Source: Tamarix chinensis
Taxonomy: Eukaryota > Streptophyta > Magnoliopsida > Caryophyllales > Tamaricaceae
DNA: 64,000 bases
Direction of reading: 5' to 3'
Assembly (NCBI GenBank): GCA_030549775.1
Contig: CM060171.1
Coordinates: 138,168,859 to 138,232,858, forward strand
Numbering within the stretch: the stretch's first letter is position 1; each line of letters opens with the position of its first letter. This document shows positions 25,299 through 37,690 of this stretch, piece by piece. The notes below the pieces were generated by a model, which had not been told where the DNA came from, ran no database searches, and saw only the letters and a list, made by a program, of their open reading frames with translations. Both the position numbers and the translations under genes were made by a program.

Positions 25299-26089
25299 TA
25301 TAACACCCCCCAAATTTACTTCTAAAAATTTTTATTTTTAAAAGTTAAATGCATAAGCTAAGATAGTAAATTGCGGGGTGCTACTGCCACACTTGCTACT
25401 AGACCGGTCTCCTATATCATTCTATTACCAAGTGCTAATGCTAAAATCATTATTTCACTTAAATTTAAGAAAATAATTATAAATCAGAGTAGTGAAGGAG
25501 TTAAAGAAATTAATTAATGTTTTAAATAAAACCCACTATCAGTGGTTACAAAAATGCTAGTGAACGAAAATACATAAGGACTATAAGAAATACAGAAACT
25601 TCTTGTTCAAAGTCACCGGAGAGAACCACAGATAACCCTACACCCTCAACCCAAAGGATAGCCTTGAACGGATTCTACAAGCTAACCTATAAATGCCACT
25701 GCCCATTGAATAAGCAAGGGCCTAAGAAAAGAACCTTTCAGTGAATGGTACTGAGTATCCCATTATACAAGATTAATATGCAAGGCCTGCATGGAACACA
25801 TCAAATGCATCACAAAAATACATGAACATTTAATTATGCATATATTAATTGAAATGCGATAATTATTCATATAACCACATCACATCAATATCATATAATA
25901 CCAATGCGCGTTCATCTGGAAATAACCAAAACTTACTAATGGAGCATCCAAGTGATGCTATTTGTAGTATAATTAGAAAGCCACATCCTTCTCAAGTTAT
26001 AACCATAGTCACAAATCTCATAATCAAATCCACAACTTCTCCATACACAGGTAGGTCCATCAACACAAACAATGCATACACATCATCAC

Positions 26090-26230
26090 AAGTAGGCACA
26101 AAGGCTGCTACCAAACCATAGGTAGGTATAAAGGCTACTACTGACCACAAGTAGGCACAAATGTTATTACTAAATGATAGGTGGGCAGAAATTTTACTAC
26201 CAAACCACAAGTAGGTCTAAAGGCTGCTAT
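26090..26230. repeat. 30-bp minisatellite in LTR E
   Basis: About 4.5 units of exactly 30 bp with the core CCACAAGTAGG.ACAAAGGCT and a few substitutions each. The same array, on the opposite strand, occurs at 62677-62810 in LTR D. Confidence 0.85.
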
Positions 26231-29200
26231 CAAATCAATCCAATAATAATTTCCATTCAAATATCAATCATTACCATTTTTATTTACTTGAGGGGAAATA
26301 AGATGAACTTGGGGATACTAAGGTACCCTAGTTATACCAACGCACAAGGGAAGCGCAGTATACCACCGACTATTAAACTAAGGATGCAATGGTACCTTGG
26401 CGCACTGGTACACGAAGGTACACAGTACCCTACCAATAAGAACACCTGATCCATAAGTATGCATACCCCCTAATTAGGTCTATAGAGCTAAATAGAGTAA
26501 GATATAGGACCTGGTTGGGACACTAAGGCACTCCAGCAAAATCCATAAACAATCGTGGACTAAACCACATCTTTAGGGAAGTGACCCCTAAAGAGCCACC
26601 ATTTCCAATTTCGAGGTCTTTCACTTTAAGTATTAGTATTTTATAAGGGTGGCCACAAAAAACACACATTAATCACATATATCCAATTCTTCATACTTAA
26701 CCATTTTTATTCTTTTTCAATATTATAAGGTAGGTAACCAAAATCAAGATCGTTATCAATGTTAAGATCATAAGTCTACTTAGGCCATTCTAGGCTTGAT
26801 TACTCACACTTAGGTACTTTAGGTCAAAAATAACCAAAATGCCCCTAAGGATAAAGTTACCACTTTACCATCCATTTCCATTACAAATGCCATTTTATTT
26901 ATCAAATTGCCATAAAAAGGATAAGGCACCATAATTAAATTATGTATCATGTAATTAATTTACCTAACACGCTAAATGACCATTTTGTCCTTATAGATAA
27001 TTATGCGCGTAGAACCCTAACGTGCGCTTCTAGAATATCAAAACACATATTATCATGCTTAACAATAAATAATACATATCCTATATATTTATGAGAATAA
27101 TCATCATGGCATACCAAATACCCCTATACCGTACAATAATAATAATCATGCTGAAATAGGTATATCTAATATAAAAAACCCCTATTCTCATACTTAACAT
27201 CAAATAATACTTATAAAGGATGTTTATTAGAATAATCATCATAGTACACTCAAAATTACCAAAATGCACCTAGACCATAAAATGTTGATATTCATGCTGA
27301 AGTATGTGTTTCTAAGGTAAAAAACTCCTATTCTCTTACTTAACATCAAATAATACCTATCATACATGTTTATTAAAATGATCATCATAGTAAATTTAAA
27401 ATTACCAAAATACCCATAGACCATAAAATGATAATAATCATGTTGAAATAGGTATATATAATACAACAAAACCCCTATTCTCATGCTTAACAACGAATAA
27501 CACATATCATACATGCTTATTAGAATAATCATCATGACACATTTAAAATTACCAAAATATCCTTAGACCATATAATATTGCCAATCATACCGACATGTGT
27601 ATTTCTAAGACTACAAACCTCTACCACCATTCTTAGCAATATTTTTAACACATTAGGTATCCTGGTTAAAATTAAATATCATGATATACTTAAATGACCA
27701 AATTGCTCCTAGAAAACATGATAGTAATACTTTTGTTACAAGTGTTTCTACACACACTTAGCCTAACATTTTCACATGTACACATAATCTAACATCACTC
27801 CTCACCATTAGTTCCATTTTAATTTTGTACACATGACAAGTTATATAGGATAACATGCCTTCTTTTTTAATTTTTCATGATCGCAATAATAATCATGTAA
27901 TTATTTGTAACAAGTCATGTCTAACATAAATTACATGTCAAAACCCTAATCTTTTATCATACAATGTCCAAAATTTTTAGTAGAGTATAAAGGCTACCTA
28001 ATTTCTAGCAAAAGCAAACTTTACCAGTAATCATCTAAAAATGATTAGGCTCTGTTAATAAAATTTTTGTACCTAAAAAAAATATCATAATTACCATATT
28101 ATTTAATTAATGAAAAAATAATTTTTATTTAAAATATTTATTAAATAAAAATTTACCCAACTACCCTTACATATTAAACATTACCAAAATTAATTTTAAA
28201 ACCAAAACATAACTCACACAACATGTGCAACATGAGCCATGCACGCAAGGGGGGAATGACTTGATTCAAGTGGTTGGAGGTGGTGGTTGGGGGTGTTGAT
28301 TTGGTTATTGGGTGGAGGAGGTGGGGTGGAGATGGTAGTGGTTGGATGGTGTGGTGCAAGAGGGTCGAAGGCAGTGGCGATGACGGTGTAGGATGTAGGA
28401 AGGGGCGATGTAAAAAAGGGAAAGGATAAGAAGAAAAGGAGGAGGAAAAGAAGGGGAAAAGGTGGTGTTGGGGTGGTTGTGGGGTGATGGTGCAGAAGTG
28501 GGTGGTGGTTGTAGCTAGAGGTAGGCAAGCTGGGGAGGAGTTGCGGTGGTGGAGGAAATGGATGATAAGGTAGCCAAGTAGAGGTGGTGGTGGAAGGGTG
28601 ATGTGTAGAGGGGAGGAGATGGATACAAGGCTTCAAGGAGTTGCGGTGGTGGTTGGTGGCATCGATATGGGTCATGTAGGGAGGTTGCAAGGTGGAAAAG
28701 GTGGTAGATTTGAGTGAGGGGTGGCAACAGCAAAAACTATCATTGCCTTAGATGTGGTTGCATGGGTTGTGAATGGTGATAGGAGGGTAGGGATAGGTAG
28801 GAAGCGTCATAGGGGATGAAGAAAGGAAAATAGGGCAATAGAGGAGGAGGAAGAATGAGGGAAGGTAAGAGGGAGGTGGTCAACGATGGAGACTAGGTTG
28901 ATGGTGGAGGTGATGGGTGTTTATGCAAGTGGTGGTGAGGAAAAACAAGGGTGGGGAAGAAGAATAAAAAAGGAAAGGAAGGTTAGGGAAGAGAGGTAGA
29001 GCAAGAGAGAGAAGAAAAGAAGGACAAGGAGAAGAGGAGGGGAAACCTTAGGCGTGCGGACAGTAGGGGAGAATTGCAGGGAGAGGGCAGGTAGAACATG
29101 GGGTGTAGAGGGGGCCGATGACTGGCAGGCAAAGCATTGTAGAGGTGGCTAGTGTAAGTAGGGGAGAGGGTGCTGAAAAGGCCAGAAAGGGAAGGAAAGG

Positions 29201-29387
29201 AGCATGAGGAGGGAGGTGGTGCAAGGGTGTTTTGTCCGGGAAAGTAAAGAAGGCGACGTAGGTGTATAGGGGAAGGAGGTAAGGCCGTCTTTGGGCAGGG
29301 GCACACTTGGGGGAAGGAGGAGAAGAAAGGAGATTGGGTCAGGCTACGTAGGAAAGAGAAGGAGAAGAGAAGGATTGACTTGCAAGG

Positions 29388-29480
29388 GAAGAAGAAGAAG
29401 AAGAAGAAGAAGAAGAAGAAGAAGAAGAAGAAGAAGAAGAAGAAGAAGAAGAAGAAGAAGAAGAAGAAGAAGAAGAAGAA
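29388..29480. repeat. (GAA)n microsatellite, 31 units
   Basis: Uninterrupted GAA over 93 bp inside the purine-rich block of LTR E. It creates spurious poly-Arg and poly-Ser frames on the two strands. Confidence 0.98.
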
Positions 29481-29940
29481 AGGAAGAAAGGTGTTAAACC
29501 GGCGAAGGAAAAAAAAGGGGGGGAGAGGAACAAGCTAGCTCGAGAAGAGAGAAAAGAAGGGAGAAGAAAAAGAAAAGGGTAAAGGAAGAAAGGAAGGAAG
29601 GGGAAAAAGGAAAAAGTAAAGGAATAAAAAGAGAAAGAAAATAGATTTAAGATTAAAATTAAAAATTAGATTAAATTTAGGTTATTAGGATAATATTATA
29701 TTTATTTATCCAATAATTAGGGTATCAAATTAAGAAAAAAAATTTCGGTAAAATTGTGGGTTTAGAGTTTATTTAACTAAAAAGAGTAAGATAAAATAAT
29801 TATATTAATTTATTAAATAATTTATCTAGATTTATAGGTTAAAGGTTAACAAAAATAATTAAATTAATATTTAAATATTAAAATTTTCAAATAAAAGGTT
29901 AAACATTCTAATTTAGGGTTATAGAAATTCGGGTATTACA

Positions 29941-31223
29941 AGACATTTGATGATAATATGAAAAATAATCATGGCATTATAAGTAATGTGATTAAATGAT
30001 GTGATAAAAGGTTAAACGTTCTAATTTCATCAGTGATGTGATTAAATGATGGTTGAGTAAGACACACGTTACCTAATATGAGACTCTGAGGTTTTCGGTA
30101 GGAGAATGAAATTTTGGTCAATAAAAAGGTTTAAAATGAAATTTTGGTAATTTTAAAAGGGAAATAGACTTTAAATATGCTAAGTATGATACTCAAAATA
30201 TTTGGAATAATAATGAATAGCATAAGTACAATAAAATGAGAATTTATGCTCACCTTATGAAATTAGGGTTTCTTACAAAAAATATAGACCATTTCCTTAG
30301 GGAATGCCCTCATAACTATGTGGTTGTGCTTCACATATTTCAATTATGTGATTAAAGTGAAATATCATGTAAGTCAAGTCAAGGTATTCTGTAGGTTTGT
30401 TCCGCTAGACAATAATAGTGGCTCGAGAATGTTTTTCCTTATGAGGTGCTTCATATCGTTCCACCAATTTAATAATAGCAATTAAGACTGTGTTATCCTA
30501 ATATGTATTAAGTCTCTTCCAATGGAAAATATTAGTGGCTTAGGTTTGTTCTACCCCAAAAGGTATTTCTGTCTATTCTACCATATTAAGAATAGCAAGG
30601 TCCTTGAACTCAAATAAATAAAAGTACGGATATTTTTATACATCTAATAATGAGTTATGAAATGAGTGTTTACCTTGCATCACTTATTGTTAACACGCAT
30701 ACATGCTTATTCTCTTTTGTACACTTTCTTAAGATGTATGGTCACCTTACTCAGTACGTAGGGTATTGATCATTCTTTTTATAGGTGTTGCTCATTTCCA
30801 TGAGCAAATGACCTGGATGTTTTTTTTGCAAGTCGATGATGACCCTTTGGATGATTTTATTACATATGATGCCTTATGTGTGAAAGAGTGATTATTATGT
30901 ATTAGGATTGGGCATTGAGTCATGGTATCCGATTATCATTTTTGGTCTAGATACCTTTTGGAAATCTTAATTCCAATGTATTCCTTTTATGTATTTTGAT
31001 GTTGTATCTGGTGTTAATCTCTAAAATCTTAGCTAATGTTTATGGAAGTTCTTATATTCTCTATTCATCGTGCTTTAATTCTTTACAATTTTGCCTAGTA
31101 TTTGATGTAAGGATCGTAAGGTAATACAAACTTATATCAATTACGGCAGTAATACCCAACTATTTTGATATTATGCTTCTGCTAAAAATAATATTTTTCA
31201 ATAGTAAATTTTGGGGTGTTATA
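29941..31223 (+). mobile_element. 3' part of a long LTR ('F'), plus orientation
   Basis: Ends TTTTGGGGTGTTATA at 31223. The segment at about 30730-30880 (ACCTTACTCAGTACGTAGGG, then GTTGCTCATTTCCATGAGCA) matches 59950-60030 of LTR B in the same order. Its 5' half is absent: it abuts the start of LTR E at 29940, so E or a rearrangement has cut it. Confidence 0.6.
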
Positions 31224-32130
31224 CTATGTATGTGGTTAGGGGGATTAAACTATGTTGCATGCCCTTAGAGATTACACGATTTCTAAGGTCATCCGGTGTC
31301 AACTTGTCCCTTAGATTGATTGACAATACTTTTTTAGCTTGGAGTTTACTAATTGGGTGTGGATAAATTCGAGAAGAAATCAAACTAGCATGGAGGTTAG
31401 TATCCCTCAGGTGATCACTTTTGGAGTGGATTGTTGGAAACTTTGGTTCTAACACAACACACAACTCTTTAGGGGGCACCATTTGGTCGTGTCACACATC
31501 TACTTGGATAATTTATTTACTTATTTTCCAAAATTGAAGAGAATGAGTGTAGTTCCTTGACATATCTTCATTGTCCATCTCACTCCAAACAACAAGTTGT
31601 TTTAGGCTGGTCATCACCACCTAAACATCTAACTAAGCAGAAGGTCGATGGGAGTGCAAGATCAAACCTCGGTCCCATATCAGTGTGAGGAGTTTCTAGG
31701 GACAACACGAGACAATGGCTATTTGGTTTCTTTGCTAATATAGGATATGGCTCGAAGTCAAACTATGGGGCATCTAGATGGCTTGCATGAAGCTCGTTGA
31801 AGAGGTTTGTGGAATATACTTGTTTGTTGTGATTCTATTATAATCGTGTAGCTTATTAGGGGTAGAATTTCTAAACACCGCCTGCACGTGGGGTTAGTCC
31901 AAAGCCTACAAACATTTAATGAGGAGCTTTAAGTACTGTCATATTTCTCATGACTTGAAAGAAACCAATGGAGTCATAAACGGACTCACGACCCTTGGGC
32001 ATGACATTAGCTTTGGCTTATAGGTCTATAAGTCCACACCATCTTGAATTCAAGACCGAGTATGGTTTGGTCACGTGGGTGGGTTTCTTATAGGGATTTT
32101 GGCCTTCTTATGTAAGCAAGAAAAAAAAAA
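31224..32130 (+). mobile_element. 5'-truncated LINE with RNase H tail
   Basis: At about 31638-31668 the frame reads KVDGSARSN, the catalytic-Asp block of LINE RNase H. It continues with GVSRDNTRQWLFGFFANIGY and ASRWLA, and later blocks of the same domain follow in broken frames. The element ends in a poly(A) run at 32121-32130. Upstream, 31370-31470 reads like the linker between reverse transcriptase and RNase H. It is a different copy from the LINE at 11.9-16.65 kb, which lacks the DGS block. Confidence 0.65.
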
Positions 32131-33400
32131 GGGTACCTTGTATTTTTAATAGTTTCACGTTGATACCTTCACATTTTAATTTAATTTTACTTGAGTAGCT
32201 AAATTGAACAAGAAAAAAATGTGGTTTTTTTTACCATCTATGTACTTAAGTGAAACTTAATTGAAATGTTAAATTCCTTAAGTACAATTATTGAAAACAC
32301 ATGGTATATACACAAAATTATTTCAAATGTCAATGTACCTAAGTAAAAATTAGTTTCCTCATCCATTGCTCCTACATTATAATATGGTTATATCATTCAA
32401 ATGTAAGCACTTATTTATATGATATTTTAAATGTTAAAATGGATGGACAACAAGGAACCAAAAAAAGATAATGTAGAGTTATAGAGTGAGAAAATAAAAT
32501 AAAAACAAAAGGTAATATATTAAGGTATTATTTGACAATTACATATTTTTTCATCTTATCTCCATACTATTTTTAATGTGGCACGTTACCTTTTATAAAT
32601 TTTTAACACTATTGTTGTTGCTCATCACAACTTCTTATAAAATAACTTTACATAAATTAACTAATATTAAAATATATGCCCAACATAGTTAACTTCATAT
32701 TAGATTTAGATAAAATATTAATTTATCAAATGGTAAATGAAGCTTTATACATGGGATTTCTATATGTAACTCCTGAATGCACAATGAAATATTTTCTCAA
32801 ACATTACCTTAAATGAGTACAATATATATACATATGTTTGAGAAAGATAAGGCGCCATAGGAAAAAAAAATTTCACATTATTATTTCATTTAATTTATTA
32901 TATTTAATATTTTGTGATAAAAGTTAAACTATTCTTATATTGTATCATATACTTATTATTAAATATCATTAGATTAGTATAAAACTTATTAAATTAAAGA
33001 TGAAAATGATTGTTTCACATTATTCTTATTTTAATGGGTTATTTACCTAATGCTTAAATTATAAGTATTTATTTAAAGGTAAATAAAAGTTGAGGTTGGT
33101 TTTTTGGAGGTGGAAGGGGAAAAAAAGTTTGGCTCCTAGAGCTAAGTTTAGTGTGGACAATTCTTATTCAGTGTCACTCGTTGTATACTAGAGTATTGTA
33201 CAACCGGTTGCCATGTCATTTTTTTTTTCTTTCTTAATTTTTAAAACTTTAAATATCTTTATTTTATATTATTGAAAAACAAAAAAAATATCATTATATT
33301 TTTGAGAATTTTCTCTTCAAAAAGAAATACATATTAATATACTTTTGACTTAAAAAATAATTTATACATATCTTTTAATATTTATGTACCTATTTTTCAA
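32131..33400. other. AT-rich DNA without recognisable features
   Basis: No domain, boundary or ordered repeat seen. Confidence 0.4.
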
Positions 33401-34500
33401 GGCTAAAAATAAACTGATATTTTACTATCATTGAGATGATATTTTAGCATGACTAAACTAATATTTTATCATAATAAAATTGATCATTCATTATAATTAA
33501 ACTAATATTTTACCATTATTTAATTAATTTTTTATATAATTAAATAGATCATTTACCATAGAATATAATTAATATTTTACCATACATAAACTTTTTTTTT
33601 TACCAAAACAAAATTAATCTTTCACCAACATTAAGTAGATCTTTCGCCATTGTTTTAAATATGTTTGAATATTCTCTTTATTGTAGTTTTTTACATTTTT
33701 TTTTAAAATTTCACCATCAAGGTGTCTATATTTCATAAAAAAATCTACTAACCTTTCACCACAATTTTAGATTTTATAAATCTTTCACTGGTGAAATTTT
33801 ACCATAGAGGCACATATTTTTTTATCATAACCAAATTGATTTTTTAGTAGCATTGAGTTGATATTTCACCATAGAATATAGTCAATATTTTACTATACAT
33901 AAATGTATTTTTTAGCGTAATTGAACTGATTTTTTATCATAATTGAATTAATTTTTTACTATAACTGAACAGATATTTCACTAGTGTAGAGATGATCTTT
34001 CACTATAAAATATAGTCAAATGTTTCATCGCATATAAATTGTTCTTTCACCATAATTAAGTTAATATTTCACCAATATTATACTTCTCTTTCATTATTAT
34101 ACATATCTTTCACTAATCTTTTTTTACCATAATTAAAATAATATTTCACCATAAAAAAATTACTTTTCACCATAATTAAACTAATGTAGGTAATATTTCA
34201 CTATACATAGACTAATCTTTTAGTATAACAGAACTATTCTTTCACCAACATTGAGCCGATCTTTTACCATTATTTTAAATATATTTTAATATTTTCTATG
34301 CTGTAGCTTTTTTACATTATTTTACTGAACTTTTATCATAAAAGATGTATATGCTTCAGCAAAATTGTGCTAACATTTAACCATAGTTTTATACATTTTT
34401 TTACTGGTATTCTATTAAAATGTTACTACTTTTCTATAGATCTTTTAGCATAAAAGCACATATCTTTTACCATAATCGAATTAATATTTTCACTAGCATT
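33400..34500. repeat. Decayed short tandem array (TTTCACCAT-type)
   Basis: Words of the form TTTCACCATAATT, AACTAATATTT and TTTTACCAT recur every 25-35 bp for 1.1 kb with heavy divergence. No sharp period survives. It may be an old minisatellite or the subterminal region of a DNA transposon. Confidence 0.55.
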
Positions 34501-34508
34501 GAGAAACT

Positions 34509-34824
34509 ATGGTACATACGTTCATGCGGGCATCAATTAAATTAGGGATCAAGATGCTTGCAAGGGTAGAGCTAACAGTGGAAATAATAGATTGTGAAAC
34601 ACAATTAGCTGGAAAATCAATAGGAAAATGTTACGATAGCATCATCTTCTTTGGTATAATAGACATATTATTAGATTACGACATTAGTAAAAAAACCAAA
34701 ACACCCATATAAGTCCTTTCGGTATGATTCAAGTTCAATATCTATTGTTGACTAAAAATAATATTAAAAAAGATTCCCTAATTTTATTTTCAACGTATTT
34801 ACATAAGACAAGTGAAGGAATGGA
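34509..34824 (+). pseudogene. PIP5K C-terminal fragment (phosphatidylinositol-4-phosphate 5-kinase family)
   Basis: Translation reads IKLGIKMLARVELTVEIIDC, then a block ending YDSIIFFGIIDILLDYDISKK. The latter matches the FGIIDILQDYDISKK segment of plant PIP5 kinases, the part of the catalytic core that precedes the activation loop. After a one-base shift in the A-tract near 34690 the next frame gives YKSFRYDSSSISIVD, then, with stops replacing codons, KRFPNFIFNVFT, which fits the family's YKSF.YD..SISAVD..QYS.RF.DFI end. So about 100 codons of the last exon survive, with one frameshift and several stops. The CACTA element begins at 34825 right after this match, at or just past the family's C-terminal end. 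Confidence 0.8.
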
Positions 34825-34849
34825 CACTACAAGAAAAGTAATTTTTGGT

Positions 34850-35470
34850 AACGGAATATGTTGTTGCCAAAAATATTTTTGCCAACGATATTATATTTTT
34901 GGCGACGATAACCCGTTGTTGCGTATCATAGCGTAGCTAAAAGTTTTTGCAATGACTTTTTGCCATCCGCAAAAATAAAATATTTTGCAACAATAAATAC
35001 GTGGCTATTTTTTTTGTTTGTTGTCATAAATGATTGGCATAAATGTTATAGTATAATTATATTTTGCAACAACTTCTCTGTTACTAATAAGATATGATCT
35101 TTTGCAATGATATTCCTGCTGCGAATAATATCTTATTTTTTGCCATGATTTTTTTTGTAGCCAATAATGTACTTTTTTGCAACGACTTTTTTGTAGCCAA
35201 TAATACACCATATTTTTTGTAGCGACTTTTTAGTTGTCAATAATGTACTATATTTGGTAACGACTTCACTGTTGCCTATAATGTATAATTTTTTGCAATA
35301 ACTTTCTTGTGGCTAATAATATGCTATTCCTTACAATGAGTTTTCTATTGTCCATTGCAATGTTATACTATTTTTCGCAACAACTATTTTTTTGCTAATA
35401 AAATATTTTTATATATGTTATTTTTTGCAACAACTTCTTTGTTGCCCATAATGAAAAATCTCCACAATAA
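34850..35470. repeat. Left subterminal repeats of the CACTA element
   Basis: About a dozen units of roughly 38 bp sharing TTTTGCAACGACTTTTTTGT and GCCAATAATGT. Such arrays are where the CACTA transposase binds; here they are substantially diverged. Confidence 0.75.
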
Positions 35471-35630
35471 TATTATTTCTACTATGACTTTATAACCCGT
35501 CACATTCATAATACCCTATTTAAACACACATTATATACATATATTAATCAAATACAAATGTCAATAGCATATTTATTTCATCATCAATATAAGATGCATA
35601 ATTCCTCAGTTGTATATTTTTCCAATATAA

Positions 35631-35944
35631 TTGTTAAAAAGACAAACTATTGTTCAAAATATCAAAAAAGGCATCACCATCATTGAAAGTATTATTGGCA
35701 AAACACTCTTGTCAATTATTTTTGTTCAAAAAGATATACAAAAATACTTTGAAAACCAAGAACACCATCTTCTTGTCAAAACATTGACTAATTACAACTT
35801 TGTGTCCACAAATAATTCAATAATCACCGTCAATGCCATCATGGAAAACATCACCATCATCCTCAAGTGTATTCCTGGACTTGAATAAATAACAAGATTA
35901 GTGCATGTCTCTTACATAAGAGAATGCATAAGTATATATGTATG

Positions 35945-35988
<44 letters not shown>

Positions 35989-36300
35989 CCATTAGCAACC
36001 CAATCATTCGATAGATCAAACAACGATGATTCAATCAGATCTTTTCTAACATAATTATGCAACCACCATGATAAGTCTTGTACATGCCAGTCCTGAATAT
36101 TCAAAGGCATTGTGTAAAACTAAAATGTGTAGCCCTATTTTTTTCATTCTTTCTACTTGCCAATAATTGAGTAATTTCCAAATTACATAAAGAGATAGAG
36201 GACCAAATAGAACACACATCATACTAATCTCTTACCTGAACCTGATGTTTTTTAATAACGAACATATATATCATAACATTGCTAGATGGTGCAACTAGAT
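35631..36300. other. CACTA interior, AT-rich, with (TG)n at 35952-35985
   Basis: A clean TG microsatellite of 17 units and no domain recognised in the open frames on either strand. Confidence 0.5.
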
Positions 36301-36307
36301 AGCTAGT

Positions 36308-37690
36308 GATAAGTGCATAGTGTGACATATTTATTTCCCTAAATTGGTCTTTTTTGCTAATGTTTATTAGTAAATATGGGATTGCTTTGTAATACTTTAT
36401 TATTTAAGGCCTAAATTTACTAATATAAAATTTTACCATTTAAAGAACCTAAGAGGAGAACTCACGTGCTAGCAGCCTACAAAGAAAAGAGAAAAGGTTA
36501 GACCACTAGGTACACTACAAAGAAAAGATAAGAAGAAAGTCACGGCAACACCTCAACAAGCCAAGAGGATTATTGAGATTCTATGGGATAGAAGCTGCAG
36601 AAATCTCAACTGAGCTAGAAGATTGGCTAGCAATCTTATTAGCTAAAAATATATGACAAGATTTACCGATTCTTTGCATGCACAACAAGAGCAAAAATAT
36701 CGCAATAATTGATCAAAAGCAACATCTCCCGGTTGGTTATTTAAGAAAGAGAAGACCCACGTGAATGAGAAAAAAAATTAACGAAGGAAGCTGTTTTCGT
36801 CTAAAATTTGGGAGTAATTGAACGAAGGGCTAGTGCAAGGAGGTGTGCAGGTTCAAAGAGGGATACAAGCCATTGGAATAGAGCTGGGTCGTGACCAAGT
36901 GGAGGAGGATTTTGAAACTCAATACATCGGGTCACAGCGGTGTCCAAGTTCGCAAATCCGGACTAAAAATTGAATGAGTCTCTCTTAATCCTATCCCTCA
37001 TTGTATCTAGTTCCCTAGTTTAATTATCTTTCTATTATGCAACTTTAGTTTAGCAATTCTGATTTTGATAATTTAAGACAATAATTCCAATTATATATCC
37101 AATCCACAAGTTAATTTTAGTATTTATGCCTTGTTTGAGTTTAATGATATATGATTCATGTTGTATATATAGTTGGAGACGTCTTGCTATATTAGTAGTG
37201 AATTTACTACCGTCGTTAAACCAATAGTCCATAATTGCTATTGAATTGACTATTATGGCAGCAACTAATTAAGGTTTAGCTGTTCGTACGTCTATCTCTT
37301 AATTAGAGCAGTGCATACTCTCATAAGATTTCATTCTTACTATCATGGATGAATTTTCTTAGGGTTAATGATGTCCTCTTGGTGATTAATATATATTAAT
37401 GAGTTAGAATTAAGTAGGTTTGGTTCTAGCTAGTAAAAGTGGATAGGGAGAAGGCTGCTAGTAGGTTCTCTACTGTTAACCTACTAAATTAACTTTGGTA
37501 AAAAAAAAAAGAATGCTAAATTGATATTTGCTATTATGAGCTTAATTTCAGTGCTTTCTCAATTGTATATATTTAGGTAGTTTATTTTAAGTTGTATTAG
37601 TATAATTAGAAGTAGCTTTAATTCCTTTCATTTATCGACACCCCCCAAAATAAGTCCAGATTAAATTGAATAATAAGTTATATCTATAAA
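36308..37690 (+). mobile_element. Possible long-LTR (Athila/Tat-like) fragment inside the CACTA element
   Basis: Starts TGATAAGTGCATAGTG, an opening typical of Athila/Tat-type LTRs. It includes a GC-richer transcribed-looking stretch (36440-36960) and passes to TTTATCGACACCCCC near 37640, a sequence type found near the 3' edge of such LTRs. No coding domain, no second LTR and no duplication were found, so this is tentative. Confidence 0.35.

Larger units (their letters stand above)
25299..29940 (-). mobile_element. Long LTR 'E', 4.6 kb, minus orientation (5' LTR of a Ty3-type element)
   Basis: On the - strand it starts TGTAATACCCGAATTTC (29940) and ends GGGGGTGTTATA (25299), followed by the primer site. 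Order on the - strand: AT-rich lead (29940-29640), a CT-rich block including the (GAA)n complement (29640-28200), a long AT-rich body, a 30-bp minisatellite (26230-26090) and a conserved 3' tail. The same order is seen in LTR D (55500-56422 plus 60525-63411), so D and E are one subfamily. LTRs of this size with TGTAACACCC ends and a Met-tRNA primer site resemble Tekay/Del chromoviruses; that clade name is an inference, as no pol gene is present. Confidence 0.65.

Noticed and set aside
26090..26230. CRISPR-like regular repeat
   Set aside because: Units are directly adjacent with no spacers; it is a minisatellite in plant LTR DNA.
28174..29306. Pro/Ser/His-rich minus-strand frames up to 158 codons
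   Set aside because: Compositional product of the CT-rich block of LTR E; equivalent blocks in other LTR copies have different, unrelated frames.
29291..29533. Poly-Arg (+) and poly-Ser (-) open frames
   Set aside because: They are simply the (GAA)n microsatellite read in two strands.
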